Source: Variovorax sp. JS1663 (lineage in GTDB: Bacteria > Pseudomonadota > Gammaproteobacteria > Burkholderiales > Burkholderiaceae_C). Taken from it: a stretch of 64,000 bases of DNA. Where the stretch lies: NCBI RefSeq assembly GCF_002157355.1, contig NZ_LYMK01000003.1:124001-188000 (forward strand), written 5' to 3'. The position numbers and the translations under genes were made by a program. Every line of letters begins with the position of its first letter. Position 1 is the first letter of the stretch. Under the pieces are notes generated by a model. The model saw only the letters and a list, made by a program, of their open reading frames with translations, did no database searches and was not told the DNA's origin. This document shows positions 1-9,213 of this stretch, in pieces.

Positions 1-1355
1 GTGCCGCGGGTGAAGAAGCTGCCCTTGGTCGGGTGCGTGCCGGGCAGCGTGCGCCAGGGGATGCCGTCGCCGTCTACATCCTTGTAGCGGCCGAAGTCGC
101 GGCCCGCCTCCAGCTCCTCGAAGCGCATCACCTTGCCGCGGTCATAGGCCTGGCTGTCGTCCCACTCGAAGGGCGCGCAAAGGCGCTGGTTCATGCCGAT
201 GTCCAGGTCGGTCATCAGGAACACGGGCGTCTGCAGCCGGTCGGCCAGGTCCAGCGCGGCGGCGGCCTGCTCGAAGCATTCGTGCGGGTCTTCCGGGAAC
301 AGCAGCACGTGCTTGGTGTCGCCGTGCGAGGCATAGGCGCAGGCCAGGATGTCGGCCTGCTGCGTGCGCGTGGGCATGCCGGTGGAGGGGCCGCCGCGCT
401 GCACGTTGATGAGGGTCACGGGAATCTCGGCGAAGTAGGCCAGGCCGATGAACTCGGCCATCAGCGAGATGCCCGGCCCCGAGGTCGCGGTGAAGGCCCG
501 CGCCCCGTTCCATCCGGCCCCCACCACCATGCCGATGGAGGCGAGCTCGTCCTCGGCCTGCACGATGGCGAAGCGGTGTTCGCCCGTGGCCGGGTCGACG
601 CGGAACTTCGCGCAGTAGCGCTGGAAGGCCTCTGCCACGGAAGAGGAGGGCGTGATCGGATACCACGCCGCCACCGTCGCGCCCCCGTACACGCAGCCCA
701 GCGCCGCGGCGCTGTTGCCGTCGACGAAGATGCGGTTGCCCACCCGGTCGGCGCGCCGCACCTGCAGGCCCACCGGCTCGCCCAGGTGCTCGCGCGCGAA
801 GTCGCAACCCAGGTTGAGCGCCTGCACGTTGGAGGCCAGCAGCTTCTCCTTGCCCCGGTACTGCTCGCCGAACAGCTTCTCGATCACCTGCGGCTCGATG
901 CCCAGCATCACCGCCAGCGCGCCCACGTACACGATGTTCTTGAACAGCTGGCGCTGGCGCGCGTCCTGGTAGACCGCGTTGCAGATCTCGGTCAGCGGCA
1001 TGCCGATGACGCGGATGTCGTCGCGGAACCTCGAGGGCGGCAGCGGCCGCGTGTTGTCGTAGAACAGGTAGCCGCCCGGCGCCAGTTCGGCCACGTCGGC
1101 GTCCCAGGTCTGCGGGTTCATCGCCACCATCATGTCGGTGCCGCCGCGCCGGCCCATGTGGCCCTGCTCGGTCACGCGCACCTCGTACCAGGTGGGCAGG
1201 CCCTGGATGTTGCTCGGGAAGATGTTGCGCGGGCTCACCGGCACGCCCATGCGCAGGATCGCCTTGGCGAACAGCTCGTTGGCCGAAGCCGAGCCGGAGC
1301 CGTTGACGTTGGCGAACTTGATGACGAAGTCGTTGACGGCCTCAATTTGCTTCAT
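1..1355 (-). CDS. 2-oxoacid:ferredoxin oxidoreductase, fused gamma-alpha subunit (3' end outside window)
   Basis: Oxidative decarboxylation of a 2-oxoacid to acyl-CoA with ferredoxin as acceptor; the substrate is not predictable from sequence. The reading frame stays open for 451 codons to the window edge. Residues about 10-190 form the gamma-type domain (starting near NGSGSASANELFAKA, with GHMGRRGGTDMMVAMNPQ inside). The pyrimidine-binding alpha domain follows (YPITPSSSVAEAF, then TSGPGISLMAEFIGLA). The KorA order gamma-alpha in one chain is as expected for the OorA/KorA class. The ATG start overlaps the stop of the upstream Fe-S oxidoreductase by 4 bp (ATGA), so translation is probably coupled. 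The thiamine-diphosphate beta subunit should lie just beyond base 1. Family is secure; substrate unknown. Confidence 0.88.
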   Translation of the reverse strand, partial: MKQIEAVNDFVIKFANVNGSGSASANELFAKAILRMGVPVSPRNIFPSNIQGLPTWYEVRVTEQGHMGRRGGTDMMVAMNPQTWDADVAELAPGGYLFYDNTRPLPPSRFRDDIRVIGMPLTEICNAVYQDARQRQLFKNIVYVGALAVMLGIEPQVIEKLFGEQYRGKEKLLASNVQALNLGCDFAREHLGEPVGLQVRRADRVGNRIFVDGNSAAALGCVYGGATVAAWYPITPSSSVAEAFQRYCAKFRVDPATGEHRFAIVQAEDELASIGMVVGAGWNGARAFTATSGPGISLMAEFIGLAYFAEIPVTLINVQRGGPSTGMPTRTQQADILACAYASHGDTKHVLLFPEDPHECFEQAAAALDLADRLQTPVFLMTDLDIGMNQRLCAPFEWDDSQAYDRGKVMRFEELEAGRDFGRYKDVDGDGIPWRTLPGTHPTKGSFFTRG

Positions 1356-3184
1356 GCCGGCACCCCCTCCCTCGGCGCGATGCGCGCATCCCGCGACTGC
1401 GGGCCCGCCGGCGCAGTCTTCAGCAGGAACTTCTGCATGTCCCAGGCCCCGGTGGGGCAGCGCTCGGCGCACAGGCCGCAGTGCAGGCAGACGTCCTCGT
1501 CCTTCACCATCACGCGGCCCGTCTTCAGGCGGCCGGACACGTACAGGTCCTGCCCGGTGTTGAGTGCCGGCGCCTTCAGGCTGGCGCGCAGCTGCGCCTC
1601 GTCGGCGTTGGCGGTGAAGCTGATGCAGTCCATCGGGCAGATGTCCACGCAGGCATCGCACTCGATGCAGGCCGGCTCGCTGAACACCGTCTGCACGTCG
1701 CAGTTGAGGCAGCGCTGGGCTTCCTTGAAGGCGGTGGCCGCGTCGAAGCCCAGTTCCACTTCGACCCGGATGCTGGCCAGCGCCTTCTCGGCCTTGGCCC
1801 AGGGCACCTTGTAGCGCAGGTCGTTCGAGGTGTCGTTGTCGTAGCTCCATTCGTGGATGCCCATCTTCTGCGACACCAGATTGGTCATGGGCGGCGGGCG
1901 GACCGCCACGGATTCGCCGTTCAGCAGCCGGTCGATCGACACCGCCGCCTCGTGCCCGTGCGCCACCGCGGTGATGATGTTCTTCGGCCCCAGGGCCGCG
2001 TCGCCGCCGAAGAACACGTTCGGCACCGTGGACTGGAAGCTCTGCGCATCCAGCACTGGCAGGCCCCACTTGTCGAAGCCGATGCCGCAGTCGCGCTCGA
2101 TCCAGGGGAAGGCGTTCTCCTGGCCCACCGCCACCAGCACCGCGTCGCATTCGAAGAAGGCTTCGGGCTCGCCGGTAGGCACCAGCGAGCGCCGGCCCTG
2201 CGCGTCGTACTCGGCGCGCACGATCTCGAAGCGCATGCCCACCAGCTTGCCGTCCTCGTGCACGAAGGCCTTGGGCACGTGGTAGTTGATGATCGGGATG
2301 CCCTCGTGCTGCGCGTCCTCCTTCTCCCAGGGCGAGGCCTTCATCTCCTCGAAGCCGCTGCGCACGATCACCTTCACGTCGGTGCCGCCCAGGCGGCGTG
2401 CCGAGCGGCAGCAGTCCATCGCCGTGTTGCCGCCGCCCAGCACGATCACGCGCCGGCCGATGGTGGTGATGTGGCCGAAGGAGACCGAGGCCAGCCAGTC
2501 GATGCCGATGTGGATCGAGGCCGCCGCCTCCTGCCGCCCGGGCAGCTCCAGGTCGCGCCCGCGCGGGGCGCCGCAGCCGACGAAGATCGCGTCCCAGCCC
2601 TGCGCCATCAGCGCCTTCATCGAGGCGATGCGCTCGCCCGCGCGGAATTCCACGCCCATGTCCAGGATGTAGCCCGTCTCCTCGTCGATCACCGATTCGG
2701 GCAGGCGGAAGTGCGGGATCTGCGTGCGCATGAAGCCGCCGGCCTTGCCGCCCTCGTCGAACACCGTCACCTCGTAGCCCAGCGGCGCCAGGTCGCGCGC
2801 CACCGTCAGCGAGGCCGGCCCCGCGCCCACGCAGGCGATGCGCTTGCCGTTTCGCGGCTCGAGCTTGGGCATGCGCGCGCGCACGTCCTCCTTCATGTCG
2901 GCGGCCACGCGCTTGAGCCGGCAGATCGCCACCGGCTCCGGTGCCTGTGCGTTGCTTTCCTCCACCCGCCCTCGCCGGCAGGCCGGCTCGCAGGGCCGGT
3001 CGCACGTGCGGCCGAGGATGCCCGGGAACACGTTCGACACCCAGTTGACCATGTAGGCATCGCCATAGCGGCGCTGCGCGATCAGTCGTATGTACTCGGG
3101 GACGGGGGTGTGCGCCGGGCAGGCGTACTGGCAATCGACGACCTTGTGGAAGTAGGCCGGGTTCGCGATATCGGTTCGCTGCAA
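1352..3184 (-). CDS. GltD-like FAD/NAD(P) oxidoreductase with C-terminal 2[4Fe-4S] ferredoxin domain
   Basis: 610 residues, the size of GltD plus a ferredoxin. An N-terminal Fe-S helical domain has Cys18, Cys22, Cys61, Cys65 and Cys69. An FAD dinucleotide fold follows at about 118-130 (CVGAGPASL), then an NAD(P) fold (VIVLGGGNTAMD, near 246). The C-terminus holds two clusters, CIECDACVDICPMDC and CLHCGLCAERCP. It is translationally coupled to the 2-oxoacid oxidoreductase gamma-alpha gene. The likely role is electron transfer between that enzyme's ferredoxin domain and NAD(P). Glutamate synthase activity is unlikely because there is no GltB neighbour. A start at 3184 (ATG CAG CGA) fits the family's N-terminus. 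Confidence 0.85.
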   Translation of the reverse strand: MQRTDIANPAYFHKVVDCQYACPAHTPVPEYIRLIAQRRYGDAYMVNWVSNVFPGILGRTCDRPCEPACRRGRVEESNAQAPEPVAICRLKRVAADMKEDVRARMPKLEPRNGKRIACVGAGPASLTVARDLAPLGYEVTVFDEGGKAGGFMRTQIPHFRLPESVIDEETGYILDMGVEFRAGERIASMKALMAQGWDAIFVGCGAPRGRDLELPGRQEAAASIHIGIDWLASVSFGHITTIGRRVIVLGGGNTAMDCCRSARRLGGTDVKVIVRSGFEEMKASPWEKEDAQHEGIPIINYHVPKAFVHEDGKLVGMRFEIVRAEYDAQGRRSLVPTGEPEAFFECDAVLVAVGQENAFPWIERDCGIGFDKWGLPVLDAQSFQSTVPNVFFGGDAALGPKNIITAVAHGHEAAVSIDRLLNGESVAVRPPPMTNLVSQKMGIHEWSYDNDTSNDLRYKVPWAKAEKALASIRVEVELGFDAATAFKEAQRCLNCDVQTVFSEPACIECDACVDICPMDCISFTANADEAQLRASLKAPALNTGQDLYVSGRLKTGRVMVKDEDVCLHCGLCAERCPTGAWDMQKFLLKTAPAGPQSRDARIAPREGVPA

Positions 3185-3318
3185 AGTTGTCTCCTTGCTG
3201 CCGCCCGGATCGTGTGGGGATGGGTGTCCGGGTCTTGGCCCCAGTATGCGCCCCGCTTGCCGGCCCGGGGCACCAGTGAAACCCCTCGGCCTGTCATGTC
3301 ATGTGATGACTGTGCCGT

Positions 3319-4020
3319 TCAGGCCACACGCGGCACACGCGCCGCCTCGCGCGTATCGGCGAAGGCGCTGCGTCCCAGCCAGCGCCACAGCGAGCGCGCG
3401 TCGCTGGAGGCGCCGATGACGCGCACCCGCCGCTCGCGCACCGTGGCCTCGGCATCGCGGTCGCCGGTCCAGATCTCGGTCAGCGCCAGCACGGTCGACT
3501 CGACGATCAGCGTCGGGTCCTCGCCGGGATCGTCCCGGCACAGGTCGGCCGCGCCCTGGTCGATCACCAGCCACCAGCGGCGCTCGCCCTCGGCCGCGTC
3601 GGTGAAGCGGAAATGGACCACGATGCAGCGCCCGCGCGGGCAGCGGTCCAGGTGCACGAAGCGCCGGATGTCCCACATCAGGAAGCCGGCGTCGAGCTGG
3701 CCGCGCTTGAGCCGGCTGCCGATCCAGCGCGCGCCCCAGTGGCCGAGCGCCATCACGATCGGCCGCAGCTCCTCGCCCGCGCCGGTCAGGTGGTACTCGG
3801 CCGCGCTGCCGGCCCCCTGCACGCGCTTGACCACGCCCACCTCCTCGAGCTTGCGCAGGCGCTGCGCGAGCAGCGAGCCGGACATGCGCGGCACCCCGCG
3901 CCGGATGTCGTTGAAGCGCGTGCTGCCGCACAGCAGCTCGCGCACCACCAGCGGCGTCCAGCGTTCGCACAGCACCTCGGCGCCGCGGGCCACGGTGCAG
4001 AACTGGCCGTAGTCGATCAT
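3319..4020 (-). CDS. HxlR-family winged-helix transcriptional regulator
   Basis: 233 residues. The N-terminal 100 residues match the HxlR/MarR-like winged helix: a Cys-containing first helix (CERWTPLVVRELL), then FNDIRRGVPRMSGSLLAQRL and a basic wing. Most HxlR proteins stop near 110-150 residues; this one has about 120 extra C-terminal residues of unknown function, a form common in actinobacteria and Burkholderiales. It is divergent from the methyltransferase gene, with 111 bp between start codons, so it may control that gene. No effector can be deduced. Confidence 0.82.
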   Translation of the reverse strand: MIDYGQFCTVARGAEVLCERWTPLVVRELLCGSTRFNDIRRGVPRMSGSLLAQRLRKLEEVGVVKRVQGAGSAAEYHLTGAGEELRPIVMALGHWGARWIGSRLKRGQLDAGFLMWDIRRFVHLDRCPRGRCIVVHFRFTDAAEGERRWWLVIDQGAADLCRDDPGEDPTLIVESTVLALTEIWTGDRDAEATVRERRVRVIGASSDARSLWRWLGRSAFADTREAARVPRVA

Positions 4021-4131
4021 GGTGCGAATCTAGTCCCATGCGCCCCGCAAGGCCAGTTCAAATTCTGGACTGGCCGACGCGTGCGCCTGCCGCCATGCTT
4101 GTCTCACCCGTCACCTTTCAAGGAGATCCGC

Positions 4132-5007
4132 ATGAGCACCGTCGCCACCACGGCACCGGCCTTCGACGCCGCTGCCTTCAAGACCACCACGCGCGCGCAG
4201 TGGCAGGCCGCTGCCGAAGCCTGGCACCGCTGGGGACCCTTCCTCGGCCGCTGGCTCGGCGAGGCGACCGAAACGATGTTCGACCTCGCACGCATCGGGC
4301 CGGGCTCGCGCGTGCTCGACGTCGCCGCCGGAGCCGGCGAGCAGTCGATCGGTGCCGCGCGGCGCGCGGGCCCGGGCGGCCGCGTGATGGCCACCGACAT
4401 CGCGCCGGCCCTGCTCGAACGCGCGGCCGCCGATGCAAGGGCCGCGGGCCTGTCGAACCTCGAGACCCGCGAGCTCGACGGCGAGGCGCTGGACGCGCTG
4501 CCCGCCGCCGGCTTCGACGCCGTGATCAGCCGCGTCGGCCTGATCTACTTCCCCGACCAGCAGCGTGCCCTCGCGGGCATGCGGCACGTGCTGCGGCCGG
4601 GCGGCCGGGTGTCGGCTGTCGTGTATTCGACGCCCGAGCGCAATGCCTTCTTCTCGATCCCGGTGAAGATCATCCGCGAGCGCGCCCGCCTGCCGGCGCC
4701 GCTGCCGGGCCAGCCCGGACCCTTCTCGCTCGGCGGCGAGGGCGTGCTCGAGGCCGCGTTCTCTCGGGCCGGGCTGCGCGAGATCGAGGTGCGCCGCGTG
4801 CCCTCGCCGGTGCGGCTGGCCAGCGCGGCAGAATGCGTGCGCTTCGAGCGGGAGTCCTTCGGGGCGTTGCACCAGATGATGGTCGGCCTGGACGAGGACG
4901 AGCGGGCGCGGACCTGGGAGGCGATCGAGGAGGCCTTGCGCGCGTTCGAGGGCCCGGAAGGTTTCGTCGGGCCGTGCGAGATGCTGGTGGGGGCCGGCAC
5001 CGTCTAG
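4132..5007 (+). CDS. Class I SAM-dependent methyltransferase (UbiE-like fold)
   Basis: 291 residues. Motif I is VLDVAAGAGEQS (about 64-75). An acidic residue sits at the end of strand 2 (VMATDIAPALLERA). Motif IV-like FDAVISRVGLIYF and post-motif LRPGGRVSAVVYS follow, giving the full methyltransferase-11 pattern. The ATG at 4132 is preceded by AAGGAG with ideal spacing; the frame is open further upstream but without such a site. The substrate is unknown. It is divergent from the HxlR regulator, a pairing that suggests inducible expression. Confidence 0.85.
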   Translation: MSTVATTAPAFDAAAFKTTTRAQWQAAAEAWHRWGPFLGRWLGEATETMFDLARIGPGSRVLDVAAGAGEQSIGAARRAGPGGRVMATDIAPALLERAAADARAAGLSNLETRELDGEALDALPAAGFDAVISRVGLIYFPDQQRALAGMRHVLRPGGRVSAVVYSTPERNAFFSIPVKIIRERARLPAPLPGQPGPFSLGGEGVLEAAFSRAGLREIEVRRVPSPVRLASAAECVRFERESFGALHQMMVGLDEDERARTWEAIEEALRAFEGPEGFVGPCEMLVGAGTV

Positions 5008-5015
5008 CGACCCCA

Positions 5016-5711
5016 TCAGGCCATGTCGAACTGGAAGCGCTCGCCGTCATGCGACAGGAGCACCCGCTCGCGTGTCGTCTTGCAGCTCCAGGTCTGCTGA
5101 AGCCCGGGCTTGGGCATCGCGAGGGCCTGGACGTCGAACACCACCTCGCACAGCCCGCCCTCGCGGCGCGCCGACTCGTAGCGGATGGCCTGCACCGGCG
5201 GCGCCAGTCCGCGCACCTTCGTGGCCAGCGCATGGCAATGGGCGTAGTCGTCGGGGTCGCGCCAGGCGGCCCGCCGCGCCGACCAGGGCGGCTGCGTGAT
5301 GTCGAGCTCCAGGCCGGAGAACCGGGCCTGGAAGAAGGTCAGCTCCGTCAGGACCTGGCCGTCGCGCAGGCCGTCCGAGTCCATGAAGAAGCGCCAGCGC
5401 CACCAGGCGATCTCGGCGGCCACCGTGGCGGGCTCGTCGGCGCCGTACCAGGCGCCCGGCTCGTGGGGCCGGCGAAAGCGCGAGGGCCAGGCGGACGCGT
5501 AGCGGAAGGGCGTGAACAGCAGGTAGTGCGCGCCTGCCGCGGCGGGCGGCAGCTTCGGCTTGCTGTCCTCGAGCAGTTGCTCCAGCAGCGCCTGCTCCTC
5601 GAGGTCGTCCACCAGCCGCATGGTCGCCACGCGGTGCTGGGCCTCGATGCCGCGCCAGAGTTCGCGCTGCCCGGGCTGCGCCCGCGCCAGCCAGTCCTGG
5701 GGCCAGCGCAT
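5016..5711 (-). CDS. RES-domain toxin of a Xre-RES toxin-antitoxin pair
   Basis: 231 residues with the RES pattern: an early Arg (ELWRGIEAQH), FTPFRYASAWPSRF, then WYGADEPATVAAEIAWWRW carrying the conserved Glu, and a later Ser region. RES toxins are NAD+-degrading enzymes (phosphorylases or glycohydrolases) that stop growth when free of antitoxin; that activity is family knowledge, not shown here. The start codon overlaps the antitoxin stop by one base (TGATG), so the pair is translationally coupled with the antitoxin first, the usual order. Confidence 0.85.
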   Translation of the reverse strand: MRWPQDWLARAQPGQRELWRGIEAQHRVATMRLVDDLEEQALLEQLLEDSKPKLPPAAAGAHYLLFTPFRYASAWPSRFRRPHEPGAWYGADEPATVAAEIAWWRWRFFMDSDGLRDGQVLTELTFFQARFSGLELDITQPPWSARRAAWRDPDDYAHCHALATKVRGLAPPVQAIRYESARREGGLCEVVFDVQALAMPKPGLQQTWSCKTTRERVLLSHDGERFQFDMA

Positions 5712-6130
5712 CAGACGAGCGCCCGCGCGCCGTCCAGGTAGCTCACCACGCGGACCAGGCCGTCCACCTTCTGGATGGCATCCCGGGGTGCTTCGTTGAA
5801 GGCCCGGTTGAAGCTCGTCATCCATGCCTTGCGATGGCCGTCGTCGTTGCCCACCAGGGCGTCGAGCGAGCGATAGACGCGCACCAGGAGCATGGCAAGC
5901 TCGGCCGCCTTGGTGCCGGCCTCCAGCGCCTTCTCGCCCCTGGCGATGCGCGACACCTGCGACTCGCTCAGCCCGACGATGCGCGCGAGCGCCGCGTTGT
6001 TCAATCCCAGGAAGCCGGCCGCACGCAGCGTCGCCTTCGTGAGCACGGCGGCTGCCGATGTCTGGTGCTGCTGCGCGGCGGTGCGGGATCGAGCCACGGC
6101 TTTTCTCCACGAATTGGTTGCTGAAGGCAT
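5711..6130 (-). CDS. Xre/MbcA/ParS-type antitoxin (DUF2384) of the Xre-RES pair
   Basis: 139 residues from the ATG at 6130. The first part is a Xre-like HTH (AALARIVGLSESQVSRIARG). The second is the DUF2384 toxin-binding domain (LLVRVYRSLDALVGNDDGHRKAWM and the terminal FNEAPRDAIQK). The frame is open upstream to 6229, but that stretch contains the palindromic operator and resembles no antitoxin N-terminus. Co-transcribed with the RES toxin, and it presumably represses its own promoter through the 20-bp palindrome 12 bp upstream. Confidence 0.85.
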   Translation of the reverse strand: MPSATNSWRKAVARSRTAAQQHQTSAAAVLTKATLRAAGFLGLNNAALARIVGLSESQVSRIARGEKALEAGTKAAELAMLLVRVYRSLDALVGNDDGHRKAWMTSFNRAFNEAPRDAIQKVDGLVRVVSYLDGARALV

Positions 6131-6141
6131 TTTGCGACTTA

Positions 6142-6161
6142 TTTCTTGCAATGGCAAGAAA
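6142..6161. promoter_or_regulatory. Perfect inverted repeat, likely autoregulatory operator of the Xre-RES operon
   Basis: TTTCTTGC-AATG-GCAAGAAA: two perfect 8-base arms around a 4-base spacer, 12 bp upstream of the antitoxin ATG and 73 bp upstream of divergent trkA. Position and symmetry fit a dimeric Xre repressor site. Binding is inferred. Confidence 0.65.
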
Positions 6162-6233
6162 CGCCGCCCATCCGCCGGCCCGGCTCCTGCCGGCAGGCCG
6201 CCGGGCGTATAAAGCGTGCCGGGAAGCATTCAC

Positions 6234-7700
6234 TTGAAGATCATCATCCTTGGTGCAGGCCGGATCGGCGAGAGCGTGGCCGGCACGCTGGTGTCGGAGC
6301 GCAACGACATCACCGTCATCGACACCGACGCGGCGCGCCTGCGTTATCTGGAGGAGCGCATCGAGCTGCGCGGCGTGGTGGGCAGCGGCATCGAGCCCGA
6401 TGTGCTCGCCGAAGCCGGCGCGCGCGATGCCGACATGCTGATCGCCTGCGCCGCGCAGGACGAGACCAACCTGGTCTGCTGCAAGGTGGCCCACCAGGTC
6501 TTCGGCATCCCGACGCGCATCGCGCGCCTGCGCTCCAACGCCTTCAAGGACGACAGCCCGTTGCTCGGCAAGGAAGGCTTTGCCGTCGACCGCGTGATCT
6601 GCCCCGAGGAATCGCTCACACGCTACATCGGCAAGCTGGTCGAGTACCCCGAGGCCCTGCAGGTGCGCGAGTTCGCGGGGGGGCTGGCCTGCCTGGTGGC
6701 GGTGCGCGCGGTGGCCGGGGCGCCGATGGCGCGCCACAGCATCGCCGAGCTGCGCGAATGCGTGCCCGGTGCCGACATGCGCATCGTCGCGATCTACCGC
6801 CGCCTCGAGAACGAGCCCGACCGCTTCATCGTCTGCGACGGCCCCACGCTCATCGAGCCCGGCGACGAGGTGTTCGTGCTGTCGGCACGCGAGCACCTGC
6901 AGGCCGTGCTGTCGGCGCTGCATTTCGACGACCAGGCCGGCCGCCGCGAGGTCGAGCGCATCATGATCGCCGGCGGCGGCCGCGTCGGGCTGCGGCTCGC
7001 CCGGCAGCTCATCGAGACCGGGCGCAACTACCAGATCAAGGTGCTGGAGCGCGATCATGCCCGTTGCGTGCAGCTCGCCTCCGAACTGCCGAACAGCGTG
7101 CTGGTGCTGAACGGCGACGGCACCGACGAGGACCTGCTGGAAGACGAGGGCATCGAGAACATCGACCTGTTCCTCGCGCTCACCAGCGACGACGAGGACA
7201 ACATCATGGCCAGCCTGCTGGCCAAGCGCCTGGGCGCGCGGCGCGTGCTGGCGCTGATCAACCGGCGCAGCTATGCCGACCTGATGCATGGCACGCAGAT
7301 CGACATCGCGCTGTCGCCGGCGCAGACCATGCTCGGCGAGCTGCTGGCCCATGTGCGGCAGGGCGACGTGCAGGCGGTGCACAGCCTGCGGCGTGGCGTG
7401 GCCGAGGCGCTGGAGATCGTGGCGCGCGGCGACCGCAAGACCTCGCGCGTGGTCGGGCGCAGGATCTCGGAGCTGCAGCTTCCCAAGGGCGCGCAGGTCG
7501 GCTTGATCATGCGCGGCCTGCCGACGCTCGGCGAGGAGGGCGCTCCCGCCGGCGAGGCGCCGGCCCCGTCGGCGAAGGTGATCATCGCGCGCGGCGACAC
7601 CGTGATCGAGAGCAACGACCACGTCGTCGTCTTCGTGCCCCGCAAGCGCCAGCTGCGCGAGGTGGAGAAGCTGTTCCGTGTGAGCGCCACCTTCTTCTGA
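6234..7700 (+). CDS. trkA: Trk potassium uptake system NAD-binding subunit TrkA
   Basis: 488 residues. It is a peripheral cytoplasmic gating ring subunit for TrkH. There are two RCK repeats: a first Rossmann motif IIILGAGRIGESVAG at residue 3, and a second, IMIAGGGRVGLRLA, near residue 245. Both are followed by TrkA-C-like segments. I chose the TTG at 6234 because it gives the canonical N-terminus MKIIILGAGRIG and has GGGAAG 7 bp upstream; a GTG at 6216 would add six atypical residues. trkH follows after 16 bp, so the two form an operon. Confidence 0.92.
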   Translation: MKIIILGAGRIGESVAGTLVSERNDITVIDTDAARLRYLEERIELRGVVGSGIEPDVLAEAGARDADMLIACAAQDETNLVCCKVAHQVFGIPTRIARLRSNAFKDDSPLLGKEGFAVDRVICPEESLTRYIGKLVEYPEALQVREFAGGLACLVAVRAVAGAPMARHSIAELRECVPGADMRIVAIYRRLENEPDRFIVCDGPTLIEPGDEVFVLSAREHLQAVLSALHFDDQAGRREVERIMIAGGGRVGLRLARQLIETGRNYQIKVLERDHARCVQLASELPNSVLVLNGDGTDEDLLEDEGIENIDLFLALTSDDEDNIMASLLAKRLGARRVLALINRRSYADLMHGTQIDIALSPAQTMLGELLAHVRQGDVQAVHSLRRGVAEALEIVARGDRKTSRVVGRRISELQLPKGAQVGLIMRGLPTLGEEGAPAGEAPAPSAKVIIARGDTVIESNDHVVVFVPRKRQLREVEKLFRVSATFF

Positions 7701-7716
7701 TGCCGCCGCCCGATCC

Positions 7717-9183
7717 ATGAGCGACTTCTACCCGGTCCTGCGTGTGCTCGGCGCGCTGCTGACCTTCTTCTCGCTCGGCATGTTCGTGCCCGGGGTCATT
7801 TCATGGACGCATGCCGACGGCCTGGGCCACGTGTGGGCCTTTTCCGCGGCGATCTCCTTCGCCTGCGGCGCCGCATTGTGGGCCGGCCTGCGCCGCTACA
7901 GGCACGAGCTGCAGCCGCGCCACGGCATCTTCCTGGTGTCCTGCACCTGGGTGCTGCTGCCGCTGTTCGCCACGCTGCCGCTGATGTGGGCGCTCGACGA
8001 CATCGGCCGGCCGCTCAACTTCACGCATGCGTACTTCGAGGCCGTGTCGGGCCTCACCACCACGGGCGCGACGGTGCTCGCCAAGCTCGACGAGCTGCCG
8101 GTGTCGATCAACGTGTGGCGCACCTTCCTGCAGTGGCTGGGCGGCATGGGCATCCTGGTGCTGGCCGTCGCCATCCTGCCGCTGCTGGGCGTGGGCGGCA
8201 GCCAGCTCTTCAAGGCCGAGGTGGCCGGCCCGATCAAGGACAGCAAGCTCACCCCGCGGGTCAAGGAAACGGCCAAGGGCCTGTGGGGCATCTACGCGAC
8301 CTTCTCGGCCGCCTGCTTCCTGGCTTACTGGGCCGGCGGCATGACGGCCATCGACGCACTGATGCACATGTTCAGCACCGTGAGCCTGGGCGGCCTGTCG
8401 TCGCACGACGCGAGCTTCGCGCACTTCGCCTCGCCGCTGCTCGAAGGCGTGGCCGTGCTCTTCATGCTCGCGGCCAGCTGCAACTTCGCCCTCTACTTCG
8501 TCGCGCTGCGCAAGGGCCACTGGCGCGGCTTCTGGCGCGACCCGGAGATGCGCGCCACGCTGGCCGCGCTGATCGGGGGCGGCGTGCTGGTGGCGGCGGT
8601 GCTCTGGGCCAAGGACGTCTACGGGCCGGCGGAAGCGCTGCGCCACGGCCTCTTCCACACCATCTCGGTCGGCAGCACCACCGGGTACGCCACCGTCGAC
8701 TACCTGCACTGGCCGGTGTTCGCGCCGCTCTTCATGCTGCTGCTCTCGGGCGTGGCAACCAGCGCGGGCTCGGCCGGCTGCGGCATCAAGATGGTGCGGG
8801 TGCTCATCCTCGTGAAACAGGCACGGCGGGAGATGACGCGCCTCGTGCATCCCCGCGCGGTCCAGCCGGTGACGCTCGGAAGCGTGGTCGTCGACCACCG
8901 TGTGATCTTCTCGGTGCTGGCCTTCATGCTGGTCTACGGCGTGACGACCATCTCGCTGAGCATGCTGCTGGTGCTGACCGACCTCGATCCGGTGACCGCA
9001 TTCAGCGCCGTGCTGGCCAGCGTGAACTGCACCGGGCCGGGACTGGGCAGCATCGGCCCTTCCGGCAATTTCAGCGGGCTGACGTCGTTTCAGTTGTGGG
9101 TCTGCACCTTCGCCATGGTGCTCGGCCGGCTGGAGATGCTGAGCTTCATCGCGCTCCTGACGCCGTCGTTCTGGCGCAAGTGA
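7717..9183 (+). CDS. trkH: Trk potassium transporter transmembrane subunit TrkH
   Basis: 488 residues, matching the usual TrkH/TrkG length. Four pore-loop repeats can be read from their glycine filter segments: GLTTTGATVL, TVSLGGLSSHD, SVGSTTGYATVD and SVNCTGPGLGS. Many hydrophobic helices are visible, including WRTFLQWLGGMGILVLAVA, the typical segment after the first pore loop. It forms the inner-membrane K+ channel-like permease with TrkA, encoded 16 bp upstream. Confidence 0.93.
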   Translation: MSDFYPVLRVLGALLTFFSLGMFVPGVISWTHADGLGHVWAFSAAISFACGAALWAGLRRYRHELQPRHGIFLVSCTWVLLPLFATLPLMWALDDIGRPLNFTHAYFEAVSGLTTTGATVLAKLDELPVSINVWRTFLQWLGGMGILVLAVAILPLLGVGGSQLFKAEVAGPIKDSKLTPRVKETAKGLWGIYATFSAACFLAYWAGGMTAIDALMHMFSTVSLGGLSSHDASFAHFASPLLEGVAVLFMLAASCNFALYFVALRKGHWRGFWRDPEMRATLAALIGGGVLVAAVLWAKDVYGPAEALRHGLFHTISVGSTTGYATVDYLHWPVFAPLFMLLLSGVATSAGSAGCGIKMVRVLILVKQARREMTRLVHPRAVQPVTLGSVVVDHRVIFSVLAFMLVYGVTTISLSMLLVLTDLDPVTAFSAVLASVNCTGPGLGSIGPSGNFSGLTSFQLWVCTFAMVLGRLEMLSFIALLTPSFWRK

Positions 9184-9195
9184 GCTTCACTGCCT

Positions 9196-9213
9196 GCGCC
9201 CTCGTCAGGGCGC
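9196..9213. terminator. Hairpin between convergent trkH and the 108-residue gene
   Basis: GCGCCCT-CGTC-AGGGCGC, a perfect 7-bp stem with a 4-base loop, starts 13 bp after the trkH stop and overlaps the 3' end of the opposing gene. There is no T-tract, so termination is only a possibility. Confidence 0.4.

Noticed and set aside
33-1814. Long plus-strand open frame over the ferredoxin oxidoreductase genes
   Set aside because: His/Arg/Ala-rich antisense shadow typical of G+C-rich DNA; the minus strand encodes recognisable enzymes.
6216-6233. GTG at 6216 as the trkA start
   Set aside because: Adds six residues before the conserved MKIIILGAG and has a poorer ribosome site than the TTG at 6234.
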